Assembly (NCBI GenBank): GCA_036389295.1
Contig: DASVQB010000063.1
Coordinates: forward strand, 1 to 64,000
DNA: 64,000 bases
From: AC-37 sp036389295
Lineage (GTDB): Bacteria > Actinomycetota > Thermoleophilia > Solirubrobacterales > Thermoleophilaceae
Direction of reading: 5' to 3'
Shown: piece after piece, positions 16,287-23,617 of the stretch
How the letters are laid out: the number at the start of each line of letters is the position of its first letter
Numbering within the stretch: position 1 is the stretch's first letter
Notes under the pieces: model-generated
Databases searched by the model: none
Seen by the model: only the letters and a program-made list of their open reading frames with translations
What the model was told of the DNA's origin: nothing
Program-made: the position numbers and the translations under genes

Positions 16287-16302
16287 GGCGGGCGGCCGGC
16301 GG

Positions 16303-16947
16303 CTACGCGCAGCAGGCGCGGCCGCGCCAGGCGTCGCGCCCCTCGCGCACCGCGACCGCGGCGATGAGGAGGGCCGTGACCGGGTCCGCCCACCACCAGC
16401 CGAGCACCGCGTTCGCCGAGAGGCCGACGAGCAGCGCCGCGGCGAGGTAGGCGCAGACCAGGTTCTGGCGGCCCTCGGCGCGGGTGGCCGACGACCCGAG
16501 CCGGTGGGCGACGCGCTCCTTGGCCCGGGCGAGCGGCGGCATGGTGGCCAGCGTGGCGACGGCGAGCGCGATGCCGACGGCGCTCGCCTCGGGGCGGGCG
16601 GCGTCCGCCAGCGAGCGCACGGCCTCGACGGCGACGTACGCGCCCAGCGCGTAGAAGCTCGCGCCGATCAGGACCTGGGCGCGGCGCTCGGACCGCTCGC
16701 ACGCGGCCCGCGGGGCCGCGAGGCGCCAGAGCAGCACGACGCCGGCCGCGGTCTCGACGAGCGAGTCCGCGCCGAAGCCGATCAGCGCCATCGAGCCGGC
16801 GGCGAGGCCCGCGCCGATCGCGACGGCCGCCTCGATCAGGTGCCACGCCATGCCCAGCCACGCCAGGGCCCGCGCGCGGCGCACCAGCCGGTCGCGCTCG
16901 GACGGGACGGCGCGCGCGGCGCCGGCCGTGGTGGCTTGGGTCGTCAC
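16303..16947 (-). CDS. CDF-like cation transporter family protein, short form
   Basis: 214 residues with six predicted helices and no C-terminal cytoplasmic metal-sensing domain (usual CDF proteins are about 300). The helix-2 region reads MALIGFGADSLVETAAG and helix 5 reads LVGLSANAVLGWWWADP. In classical CDF transporters helix 5 carries HxxxD; here those positions appear as Asn/Ala and Gly, so metal specificity or activity is uncertain. The terminal CCA residues could bind metal. It is convergent with the prenyltransferase gene, 16 bases away. Confidence 0.75.
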   Translation of the reverse strand: MTTQATTAGAARAVPSERDRLVRRARALAWLGMAWHLIEAAVAIGAGLAAGSMALIGFGADSLVETAAGVVLLWRLAAPRAACERSERRAQVLIGASFYALGAYVAVEAVRSLADAARPEASAVGIALAVATLATMPPLARAKERVAHRLGSSATRAEGRQNLVCAYLAAALLVGLSANAVLGWWWADPVTALLIAAVAVREGRDAWRGRACCA

Positions 16948-16975
16948 GCGTCGAGCCTAGGCGCTCGCGCGGCGA

Positions 16976-17416
16976 CTAGAAGTCGACCGGCAGGATGGCG
17001 TCGGCCTGGAGGGCCGCGACGAAGCGGTCGATCTCCTCCGACATGTTCGCCGTGACGAGCCGCTTGTAGTCGCGGCTCAGCGCGTCGGTGCCGGCCTCGA
17101 GCTCGTCGTCGAAGCGGTCGCACTGCGTCTGGGAGAAGATGCCGACCTCGACCCACTCGCAATCGGGGCAGCGGAGCGTGACGTTCCAGCTCTTGGGGTC
17201 CGCCTCCTCCCACTGCACGGGGTAGACGAGGCGCGAGCCGCAGCCGATGCAGACGCAGAGGTCGCGGTCCTCGTCCGCCGGCGCCCGCGTGGGCTGCTCG
17301 GGGGCGGGGCGCGGCTCGGAGAACGAGGAGTGGTCGAAGTAGACGACCTCGATCGTCTTCCCGCTGGGGAGGACGATTCGCTTCATCCGGTGGTCTCTGT
17401 CGTCCGGGGCGGGCAT
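16976..17416 (-). CDS. Zinc-ribbon protein of unknown function
   Basis: About 146 residues from ATG 17416, which has GAGGA eight bases upstream; ATG 17386 (MKRIVLPSGKTIEVVYF) and GTG 17446 are alternatives. Two CxxC pairs (CIGC near 67, LRCPDCEW near 96) form a probable zinc ribbon in the middle, and the C-terminal half is acidic and helical (QCDRFDDELEAGTDALSRDY). No catalytic motif is visible. Neighbours (transporter, tatA) give no functional hint; it is divergent from tatA. Confidence 0.75.
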   Translation of the reverse strand: MPAPDDRDHRMKRIVLPSGKTIEVVYFDHSSFSEPRPAPEQPTRAPADEDRDLCVCIGCGSRLVYPVQWEEADPKSWNVTLRCPDCEWVEVGIFSQTQCDRFDDELEAGTDALSRDYKRLVTANMSEEIDRFVAALQADAILPVDF

Positions 17417-17555
17417 CTCGGTGGTCCTCGCAGGCCGTATCGGCACCTGACGCCCGTACTTGAGGGGAGGCCGACGAACGTCCAGCCCCCCGGACGGATC
17501 CGTTGGGCCCGCCGCCCCGGCGAGATACCATGGTCACTCCCACCGGAGGAACCTG

Positions 17556-17792
17556 ATGCCCAACATCGGCCCACTCGAGATCGCAATCGTCCTGATCATC
17601 GTGCTCCTGATCTTCGGGCCCAAGCGGCTGCCGGACCTCGGCCGATCGCTGGGGCGGGGGATGCGCGAGTTCAAGGACTCGGTCACGGGCAAGGACGACG
17701 ACAAGCGGCTCGAGGAGTCCTCCGAGCCCGTCGCCCGTGCGACGGCCGACGACGAGCCCGCCCGCGCGGCCAAGCCGGCCGACGTCTCCTAG
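17556..17792 (+). CDS. tatA: Sec-independent translocase pore subunit TatA
   Basis: 78 residues with GGAGGA at 17545-17550 as ribosome binding site. N-terminal IGPLEIAIVLIIVLLIFGPK is the single TatA helix, followed by the FGPKRLPDLGRSLGRGMREF amphipathic helix and a charged tail. TatA oligomers form the passage for folded proteins such as the Rieske subunit encoded 5 kb upstream. tatC follows after 18 bases; no tatB is nearby, which is common in actinobacteria with a TatB elsewhere or in minimal TatAC systems. Confidence 0.95.
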   Translation: MPNIGPLEIAIVLIIVLLIFGPKRLPDLGRSLGRGMREFKDSVTGKDDDKRLEESSEPVARATADDEPARAAKPADVS

Positions 17793-17810
17793 CCCCGCCG
17801 CCGCGTAGCA

Positions 17811-18578
17811 GTGGCGCGGATCCGGCCCATCGGCCACGAGGACAGGCTCAGCCTCGTCGAGCACCTCGACGAGCTCCGCTCGCGGCTGATCATCGCGCTG
17901 GTCGCGTTCGGCGTGGCGTTCGGGCTCTGCTTCTGGCAGGACGACCTGCTGCTGGACATCGTCAACCACCCGCTTCCGGACGGGTTCAAGCCGATCACCC
18001 TGAGCCCGACGGAGCCGTTCGTCGCGACGATCACGGTGGCGGCGTACGGGGCGATCCTGATCGCCATGCCCGTCGTGCTCTACGAGATCTACGCGTTCGT
18101 GCTGCCGGCGTTCAGCCCGGGCGAGCGGCGGGTCGCGCTGCCGCTGCTCCTGATGGTGCCGTTCCTGTTCATCGGCGGCGTCGTGTTCGGCTACTTCGTG
18201 ATCCTCAAGCCGGCGCTGACGTTCCTCCTCAACTTCAACGACAGCGACTTCAACACGCAGATCCGCGCCCGCGACTACTACAGCTTCGTCTCGCTCAGCC
18301 TGCTGTCGGTGGGGATCCTGTTCCAGATCCCCGTGGGGGTGCTCGCGCTCACGCGGCTGGGCGTGACCACCCCCGAGCAGCTCCGGCGCGGGCGGCGCTA
18401 CGCGATCGTCGGCTGCGCGGTGCTGGCGGCGATCCTGCCGACGATCGACCCGGTCACGATGCTGCTCGAGATGGTCCCGCTCGTGGTGCTGTACGAGGCG
18501 AGCATCCTGCTGGCGGCGGCGTTCGGGAGGCCGGCGTCGGATGTGGGCGACACGCTCGCGTCCGCGGAAGGGTCCTAG
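17811..18578 (+). CDS. tatC: Sec-independent translocase receptor subunit TatC
   Basis: 255 residues from GTG 17811. Six transmembrane helices with the family signatures LVEHLDELRSRLIIAL near 17, SPTEPFVATITVA near 65 and PALTFLLNFN near 140. The conserved N-terminal HLxELR motif and the cytoplasmic loop Glu recognise the twin-arginine signal. It is co-transcribed with tatA. Length and topology are normal. Confidence 0.96.
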   Translation: MARIRPIGHEDRLSLVEHLDELRSRLIIALVAFGVAFGLCFWQDDLLLDIVNHPLPDGFKPITLSPTEPFVATITVAAYGAILIAMPVVLYEIYAFVLPAFSPGERRVALPLLLMVPFLFIGGVVFGYFVILKPALTFLLNFNDSDFNTQIRARDYYSFVSLSLLSVGILFQIPVGVLALTRLGVTTPEQLRRGRRYAIVGCAVLAAILPTIDPVTMLLEMVPLVVLYEASILLAAAFGRPASDVGDTLASAEGS

Positions 18579-18581
18579 ACT
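18576..18581 (+). promoter_or_regulatory. -10 box TAGACT overlapping the tatC stop region
   Basis: TAGACT uses the TAG stop of tatC and lies six bases before the ATG at 18588, so it could start a leaderless transcript for the following gene independently of tatAC. No -35 match is evident. Confidence 0.45.
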
Positions 18582-18587
18582 CGCCCC

Positions 18588-19280
18588 ATGCTCTTCGACC
18601 TTCGTGGCAGACGGCGACGCGCGGTGCAGGTCACCTACCTCGGGCTCGCGCTCCTGATGGGGGTCGGCCTGGTCGGCGCCGGGATCGGCAGCGACGTGTC
18701 GGGCGGCGTGTTCGACATCTTCACCGGCAACAGCGGTGGCGGCGACGTCAACAAGCCGATCGAGAAGAAGATCGAGGCGGCCGAGAAGCGGGTCGCGGCG
18801 AACCCGAACGACCGGGCGGCGCTCGCGACGATCGTCCGGAACCGCTACTCGCTGGCGGCCAACGACACCGACCGCAGGACCGGCGAGTTCGGCAAGGACG
18901 GGAAGAAGGAGCTCGCGAAGGCCGCGGACGCGTGGACGAAGTACCTGGCCACCAAGCCCGAGCGGCCGGACGACGGGCTGGCGAGCCTGATGCTCCAGGC
19001 GTACGGACCGGCCGGGCTGAACCGGCCGGAGGAGGCGGTCCGGGTCGCCGAGCTCGTCGCCGAGCGGCGCGACGACGCGCAGTCCTACATCCAGCTCGTC
19101 CAGTACGCGACGCTGGCCAAGCAGAGCCGGAAGGCGGACCTCGCGGCCGACCGCGCGCTCGAGCTCGCCCCCAAGGGCGAGCGCAAGACGGTCAAGCAGC
19201 TGATCGAGCAGGCGAAGACGGCCGGGACGGGCGCCGGCGCGCAGGGGACGACCGACGACACCGCGCCCAGCGGCGGCTGA
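18588..19280 (+). CDS. Membrane-anchored protein with TPR-like C-terminal region
   Basis: 230 residues. Basic N-terminus and one transmembrane helix (VTYLGLALLMGVGLVGAGIG, residues 14-33), then a Gly/Ser linker and a helical, charged domain reading KKIEAAEKRVAANPNDRAAL, YLATKPERPDDGLASLMLQA and ADRALELAPKGERKTVKQL. These look like degenerate tetratricopeptide units, which usually mediate protein contacts. The domain should face outside. It follows tatC directly and may be a Tat- or envelope-associated partner, but that is only positional. Confidence 0.75.
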   Translation: MLFDLRGRRRRAVQVTYLGLALLMGVGLVGAGIGSDVSGGVFDIFTGNSGGGDVNKPIEKKIEAAEKRVAANPNDRAALATIVRNRYSLAANDTDRRTGEFGKDGKKELAKAADAWTKYLATKPERPDDGLASLMLQAYGPAGLNRPEEAVRVAELVAERRDDAQSYIQLVQYATLAKQSRKADLAADRALELAPKGERKTVKQLIEQAKTAGTGAGAQGTTDDTAPSGG

Positions 19281-19322
19281 TTCGCCGTGCGCGGGCGGGC
19301 GCGGCCGGCGGCGCGCGAGCGG

Positions 19323-19352
19323 TTGATACCTACGCTGCCTGACTGGTAGAAA
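19323..19352 (+). promoter_or_regulatory. Sigma-70-like promoter for the STAS gene
   Basis: TTGATA (19323-19328) and TAGAAA (19347-19352) are separated by 18 bases, the best housekeeping-type promoter in the window. It would yield a leader of about 30 bases before GTG 19391, which has GGAG at 19383-19386, so this gene appears to have a conventional leader and ribosome binding site. Confidence 0.5.
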
Positions 19353-19390
19353 CCCGTCACAATGCCTCTACCCCGATCCCTAGGAGCCAG

Positions 19391-19765
19391 GTGAACTTCC
19401 ACATCGACGACGAATCGATCGACGCCGAGACCCACGTCATCGAGCTGGGAGGCGAGATCGACCTCTATACCGCCCCGGAGTTCAAGGAGCGGCTGGTACA
19501 GGTCATCGAGGACGGGAAGAAGCAGCTGGTCGTGGACCTCTCGAAGGCGACGTTCATCGACTCGACGACGCTCGGCGTCCTCGTCGGCGGCGTCAAGCGG
19601 CTGCGGCCGTCCGGGGGCTCGCTGGCGCTGGTCTGCACGGACCAGAACATCACCAAGATCTTCGAGATCACCGGCCTCGACCGAGTCTTCCCGATCCACC
19701 CCTCGCGCGAGGAGGCGCTGGCCGGGGTGGCCGCGGGCGACGGCGCGCAGGCCGAGAGCGCCTAG
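19391..19765 (+). CDS. STAS-domain anti-sigma factor antagonist
   Basis: 124 residues from GTG 19391. The STAS fold is evident: HVIELGGEIDLYTAPEFKER near 15-34, KQLVVDLSKATFIDSTTLGV near 44-63, and SLALVCTDQNITKIFEITGL. Ser58 in FIDSTTLG is the usual phosphorylation site through which a cognate HPK-like anti-sigma kinase switches partner. It would release a stress sigma factor when dephosphorylated. The RsbW-like protein at 35971-36375 is a candidate partner in this window, though they are not adjacent. Confidence 0.92.
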   Translation: MNFHIDDESIDAETHVIELGGEIDLYTAPEFKERLVQVIEDGKKQLVVDLSKATFIDSTTLGVLVGGVKRLRPSGGSLALVCTDQNITKIFEITGLDRVFPIHPSREEALAGVAAGDGAQAESA

Positions 19766-19864
19766 GACGCCGGCCGGCGCAGGCAACCCCGCGGCCGGCT
19801 CCTATCATGAGGCGCCGGGCCGGCCTCGGTGGCCCGACCCGCGCCACGGCGCACCGCAGTCCCT

Positions 19865-19937
19865 GGGCCGTTAGCTCAATTGGTAGAGCAGGGGACTCTT
19901 AATCCCAAGGTTGCAGGTTCGATTCCTGCACGGCCCA
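19865..19937 (+). tRNA. tRNA-Lys (anticodon CTT)
   Basis: A 73-base cloverleaf: acceptor GGGCCGT (19865-19871) pairs ACGGCCC (19930-19936), D arm GCTCAATTGGTAGAGC, anticodon loop CTCTTAA giving CTT, and T arm GCAGG-TTCGATT-CCTGC. Discriminator A at 19937; CCA is not encoded. The outermost anticodon-stem position is a G/A mismatch, leaving four pairs in that stem. Confidence 0.96.
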
Positions 19938-19959
19938 CTCCGTCTCCTCCGGTCGTCCC

Positions 19960-20019
19960 GCCCCTTCCGTCCCGGTCAGGTCCGCCCCTTCCGTCCGGTC
20001 CGGTCGGCCCCTTCCGTCC
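19960..20019 (+). repeat. Three copies of GCCCCTTCCGTCC
   Basis: The 13-mer GCCCCTTCCGTCC occurs at 19960-19972, 19984-19996 and 20007-20019, spaced 24 and 23 bases apart with degenerate spacers, filling the gap between tRNA-Lys and dinB. The near-helical spacing could suit a protein binding one DNA face, or the repeats may simply be slippage products. Confidence 0.7.
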
Positions 20020-20029
20020 CGCCTCGGTG

Positions 20030-20043
20030 CGAACATGTGTTCG
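20030..20043 (+). promoter_or_regulatory. SOS box (LexA operator) on the dinB start
   Basis: CGAACATGTGTTCG contains perfect CGAAC/GTTCG half-sites around four bases, matching the Gram-positive/actinobacterial LexA consensus CGAACRNRYGTTYG. Its last base is the first base of the GTG at 20043. LexA bound here would block initiation of dinB transcription, giving DNA-damage induction. Confidence 0.85.
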
Positions 20044-21236
20044 TGTCCGAGCAGCGGGCCGGGATCCTCCACGCCGACCTCGACGCGTTCTACGCGTCGG
20101 TCGAGCAGCGCGACGACCCGCGCCTCCGGGGGCGGCCCGTCGTCGTCGGCGGCGGAGTCGTGCTGGCCGCCAGCTACGAGGCCAAGGCGTTCGGGGTCCG
20201 GACGGCCATGGGCGGCGCGCAGGCGCGGCGGCTGTGCCCGCAGGCGGTCGTCGTCCCGCCGCGCATGTCCGCCTACGGCGAGGCGAGCCGCGCGGTGTTC
20301 GAGGTCTTCGAGGGGCTCGCGCCGGTCGTCGAGGGCCTCTCGATCGACGAGGCGTTCCTCGACGTCCGCGGGCTCGAGCGGATCTCGGGCACCCCGACCC
20401 AGATAGCCGCCCGGCTGCGGCGCGAGGTGCGCGAGGAGGTCGGCCTGCCGATCACCGTCGGGGTCGCGCGGACCAAGTTCCTGGCCAAGGTGGCGAGCGG
20501 GGTCGCGAAGCCCGACGGCCTGCTGGTGGTCCCGCCGGACCGCGAGCTCGCGTTCCTCCACCCGCTCCCGGTCGAGCGGCTGTGGGGCGTCGGTCGCGTC
20601 ACGGGCGGCAAGCTGCGCGAGCACGGCATCGCGACCGTCGGCGAGGTGGCCGGGCTCGACGAGGCGGCGCTCGTCGACCTGCTCGGCCGCGCGGCCGGCC
20701 GCCACCTCCACGCCCTCGCCCACAACCGCGATCCGCGCCGCGTGCGCTCGGGGCGGCGGCGGCGCTCGATGGGCGCCCAGCGTGCGCTCGGCCGCTCGCC
20801 GCGATCGTGGGAGGCGCTCGACGCGGTGGTGGTGGCGCTCGTGGACCGGCTCGGCCGCCGGCTGCGCGCGGCGCACCGCGCCTGCCGCACGGTCGTCCTG
20901 CGGCTGCGGTTCGCCGACTTCTCGCGCGCCACGCGCTCGCACACGCTCGACGAAGCCACGGCCGGCACCCGGACGATCCTCGCCACCGCGCGCGGGCTCC
21001 TCGCCGCCGCGATGCCCACCATCGAGCGCCGCGGGATCACCCTCGTCGGCGTCTCGCTCTCGAACCTCGAGGACGCCGGCGCGGTGCAGCTCGCGCTGCC
21101 GCTCGAGGGCCGGCGCGCCAGCGCCCTCGACGCCGCGCTCGACGAGGTCCGCGACCGCTTCGGCTCGGGCGCGATAACCCGCGCGGTGCTCGTCGGCCGC
21201 GACCTCGGGCCGTCCGTCCCGCTGCTTCCGGACTGA
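20043..21236 (+). CDS. dinB: DNA polymerase IV (Y-family translesion polymerase)
   Basis: 397 residues from GTG 20043 (GTG 20037 is an in-frame alternative). Y-family motifs: ILHADLDAFYASVEQRDDP (metal Asp) near 8, VVLAASYEAKAFGVRTAM near 40, and GLSIDEAFLDV (catalytic Asp-Glu) near 100. The thumb GVGRVTGGKLREHGIATV follows near 180, and the C-terminal little finger ends with QLALPL, a beta-clamp-binding peptide. It copies past lesions at the cost of fidelity. Regulation by LexA is indicated by the operator on its start codon. Confidence 0.95.
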   Translation: MSEQRAGILHADLDAFYASVEQRDDPRLRGRPVVVGGGVVLAASYEAKAFGVRTAMGGAQARRLCPQAVVVPPRMSAYGEASRAVFEVFEGLAPVVEGLSIDEAFLDVRGLERISGTPTQIAARLRREVREEVGLPITVGVARTKFLAKVASGVAKPDGLLVVPPDRELAFLHPLPVERLWGVGRVTGGKLREHGIATVGEVAGLDEAALVDLLGRAAGRHLHALAHNRDPRRVRSGRRRRSMGAQRALGRSPRSWEALDAVVVALVDRLGRRLRAAHRACRTVVLRLRFADFSRATRSHTLDEATAGTRTILATARGLLAAAMPTIERRGITLVGVSLSNLEDAGAVQLALPLEGRRASALDAALDEVRDRFGSGAITRAVLVGRDLGPSVPLLPD

Positions 21237-21241
21237 CCCGG

Positions 21242-21289
21242 TGACCGCCGCCGGGCCGATCCCGATGACCGCCGCCGCACCGATCCGGG
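21242..21289 (+). repeat. 24-base tandem repeat after dinB
   Basis: TGACCGCCGCCGGGCCGATC and following bases (from 21242) are repeated from 21266 with a few changes, period 24. They lie just past the dinB stop in the 177-base gap before the GGDEF gene. The gap also holds an inverted repeat TGGGCCTC (21345-21352) / GAGGCCCCA (21365-21373) that could form a weak terminator-like hairpin without a T tract. Confidence 0.55.
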
Positions 21290-21413
21290 GCACGTCCCCC
21301 GGCGCACGAGCGCCTCCGCGGTCCTCCCCCCGAATGGGTGGACCTGGGCCTCAGGGCGTCATAGGAGGCCCCAGCACTGGAAATTCTCCCGCCGGGTGCC
21401 GATAAGGCCGCAG

Positions 21414-22568
21414 ATGGATCCATCCTTGCGCGAGAGGCTCGGGCTGCGCCAGTCGGCGCGGCCGCAGAGCCGGGAGCGGGCTGAGCGCGCTGTCGCGGCC
21501 CGGTCCCTCATGTATCTGTTCGCAGTCGGCTCGCTCGTTGCGAGCACGGCGCTGGTCGCCCCGTTCAGCGTCTCCCTGGACGACACGCGCATCGGGATCA
21601 CCGCGGCCTGCGCGGGCATGATCGCCGTGGCCCTGCTCGTCGCCTACGACAGCGTTCCCCGCTGGGCGCTGTCCGTCTTCCTCCTCTGCGGCTCGATGCT
21701 GATCGAGTGGGCCGTCTACGCGAGCGGCGACCCCCAGAGCCCGTTCCTCCTCTTCTACCTCTGGATCGCGCTCTACGCCTTCTACTTCCTGAACCGCCTC
21801 CAGGCCGCGCTCCAGGTCGCGTTCATCGGCGTCGCGTACGCCGTGGTGCTCGCGCTCGGGAACGAGGACTTCCAGACCCAGTGCCTGCGCTGGATGGTGT
21901 TCACGATCGGCATGCTGGTCGCCGGGCTCCTGATCCGGCTGCTGCGCGAGCGGATCGACCACCTCGTCGCCGAGCTCGACGACGCCTCGCGGACCGACAT
22001 GCTCACCGGCCTCCTCGACGAGCGCGGCTTCGACGACGTCCTCCACAAGGAGCTCGAGCGCGCCCGCCGCAGCGGCAACCGGGTCGGCGTCGCGGTCGGC
22101 GAGCTGGACGGCGAGGGCTCGCTGCGCGAGCGGCTCGGCGAGCGCCGCGCGGACGAGCTGATCGCGGACGTGGGCTCGCGGATCGGCGCCACCATCCGCC
22201 TCAACGACGAGGGCGCCCGCATCGGCGACCAGTTCGCCGTGGTCTGCCCCTACACCGACGAGCGCGGCGCCGCGATCATGGCCGAGCGCGCCGCCTCCCT
22301 CGTTCGCGACGCCTTCGCGACCGGCGGCGACCCCCAGACGCTCAGCTTCGGCGTCGCCAGCTACCCGAAGCACGGCACCTCGACCGAGGCCCTGATGCAC
22401 GCCGCGCGCCACGCGCTCGGCGAGGCGCGCGGCCTCGGCGGCGACCGCGCCGTGACCTTCTACTCGGTCGAGAACTCGATCGAGGAGCGGCTCCGCTCCG
22501 ACGTGGAGATCGAGGTCGTGACCGCCGACGCCGGCGACAGCGAGTACGGCCTGGCGTCCCAGAGCTAG
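21414..22568 (+). CDS. Membrane GGDEF-domain protein with degenerate active site
   Basis: 384 residues from ATG 21414. Six hydrophobic segments (about 25-185) form a membrane sensor region (LMYLFAVGSLVASTALVAPF onward), followed by a helical linker and a GGDEF domain (about 195-345) with RTDMLTGLLDERGFDDVL. The signature loop reads GARIGDQFAVV, so GGDEF is IGDQF: the first Gly and the metal-binding Glu are replaced. Diguanylate cyclase activity is doubtful; a receptor or structural role, or nucleotide binding only, is more likely. No EAL domain and no RxxD inhibitory site are seen. Confidence 0.85.
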   Translation: MDPSLRERLGLRQSARPQSRERAERAVAARSLMYLFAVGSLVASTALVAPFSVSLDDTRIGITAACAGMIAVALLVAYDSVPRWALSVFLLCGSMLIEWAVYASGDPQSPFLLFYLWIALYAFYFLNRLQAALQVAFIGVAYAVVLALGNEDFQTQCLRWMVFTIGMLVAGLLIRLLRERIDHLVAELDDASRTDMLTGLLDERGFDDVLHKELERARRSGNRVGVAVGELDGEGSLRERLGERRADELIADVGSRIGATIRLNDEGARIGDQFAVVCPYTDERGAAIMAERAASLVRDAFATGGDPQTLSFGVASYPKHGTSTEALMHAARHALGEARGLGGDRAVTFYSVENSIEERLRSDVEIEVVTADAGDSEYGLASQS

Positions 22569-22609
22569 CGCCGCGCTGCAACGCCCGCGGCCCGTGTGAG
22601 AATGGGCCC

Positions 22610-23401
22610 GTGACCGAGCTGGCCTGCCTCGACGGCGCCGTGCTACCCGCCGCCGAGGCGACGGTCCCCGCCACCGACGAGGGCCTGCTGCGCGGCGACG
22701 GGGTCTTCGAGCTGATCCGCGTGTACGACGGGCGGCCGTTCGCGCTCGGAGAGCACCTCGACCGGCTGGAGGGATCGGCCGCGAGGCTGCGGCTCCCGCA
22801 GGAGGTTCCGCGGGCGACCCTCGAGAGGGAGGCGGCCGAGATCGTCGCGGCGCGCGGCGGGGACGGGTTCGACGGCTGCCTGCGGATCGTGCTGACGCGC
22901 GGAGGGCGGCGGCTGCTCCTCACCGAGCCCGTGCCGTCGATGCCCGAGCGAGTCCGGCTCGGGTTCGTCACCTACTCCCCGACCCGCGTGCTCGACGGTG
23001 TGAAGTCGCTGTCGTACGCCGGCAACATGCTCGCCGGGCGGCTGGCTCGCGAGCGCGGGTTCGACGAGGCGCTGCTCGTCACCCCGCACGGCCGCGTGCT
23101 GGAGGCGCCGACGGCGTCGATCTTCTACGTGGCCGGCGACGGCCGGCTCTGCACCCCGCCGCTCGAGGAGCACATCCTCGCGTCGATCACGCGCCAGGCG
23201 CTGTTCGACCTGCTCGACGTCGAGGCGAGGGAGACGACGAGGGACGACGTGCTCGGCGCCGGCGAGGCGTTCGTCGCGTCGACCACGCGCGAGGTGCAGC
23301 CGGTCGCGCAGGTGGAGGACCGCAGCTTCGACGCCCCCGGCGAGCGGACGCGCGAGGCGGCGGCGGCGCTGCGCGACCACGTCCGGTCGGCGCTTCGGTG
23401 A
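22610..23401 (+). CDS. Class IV PLP aminotransferase (aminodeoxychorismate lyase/BCAT-like)
   Basis: 263 residues from GTG 22610. Fold-type IV features: ATDEGLLRGDGVFELIRVYD near 20, REHLDRLEGSAARL-like helix near 45 and the PLP lysine in GVKSLSYAGNMLAGRLA near 135, then FDEALLVTPHGRVLEAPTAS near 155. The substrate could be aminodeoxychorismate (folate), a branched-chain amino acid or a D-amino acid; the family cannot be split on motifs alone and no pabA/pabB genes are adjacent. GAGAAT at 22598-22603 is a possible -10 close to the start. Confidence 0.87.
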   Translation: MTELACLDGAVLPAAEATVPATDEGLLRGDGVFELIRVYDGRPFALGEHLDRLEGSAARLRLPQEVPRATLEREAAEIVAARGGDGFDGCLRIVLTRGGRRLLLTEPVPSMPERVRLGFVTYSPTRVLDGVKSLSYAGNMLAGRLARERGFDEALLVTPHGRVLEAPTASIFYVAGDGRLCTPPLEEHILASITRQALFDLLDVEARETTRDDVLGAGEAFVASTTREVQPVAQVEDRSFDAPGERTREAAAALRDHVRSALR

Positions 23402-23431
23402 CGCTCCGGCCGCGCGAGGCGACCGACGGGC

Positions 23432-23584
23432 TCAGCGGCGCTCGCGGCGGCGCGCGTCGGCGGCCGACGCCTGCGCGCGCGAGCTGCCGTCGACCTGGTA
23501 GCGCACGTACCACGCTGCGTGCCGCGCGACCGCGGCGCTCACCGACACAGCCTCCCGAGCGGCCCTCGTGAGGCTTCGAGCCAT
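23432..23584 (-). CDS. Small basic hypothetical protein
   Basis: 50 residues from ATG 23584, divergent from wecB. Sequence starts MARSLTRAAREAVSVSAAVA and ends in a run of Arg/Glu (ADARRRERR). The codon-third-position GC is high and the frame is amphipathic-helical, which is suggestive but weak evidence of coding. No family recognised. It could also be chance open frame in a GC-rich intergenic stretch. Confidence 0.35.
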   Translation of the reverse strand: MARSLTRAAREAVSVSAAVARHAAWYVRYQVDGSSRAQASAADARRRERR

Positions 23585-23617
23585 CGTCCCGATGATCACT
23601 GCCCCCCTCTCGCCTCG

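Noticed and set aside
19960..20019. CRISPR-like array from the three short repeats
   Set aside because: The units are 13 bases with 10-11-base spacers, there are only three of them, and no cas genes occur.
19865..20043. tRNA-Lys as an attachment site for an integrated element
   Set aside because: There is no integrase, no direct repeat of the tRNA 3' end and the neighbouring genes are ordinary chromosomal ones.
21237..21413. c-di-GMP riboswitch upstream of the GGDEF gene
   Set aside because: No GEMM-type conserved core or tetraloop-receptor pattern is present; only a short hairpin and a tandem repeat are seen.
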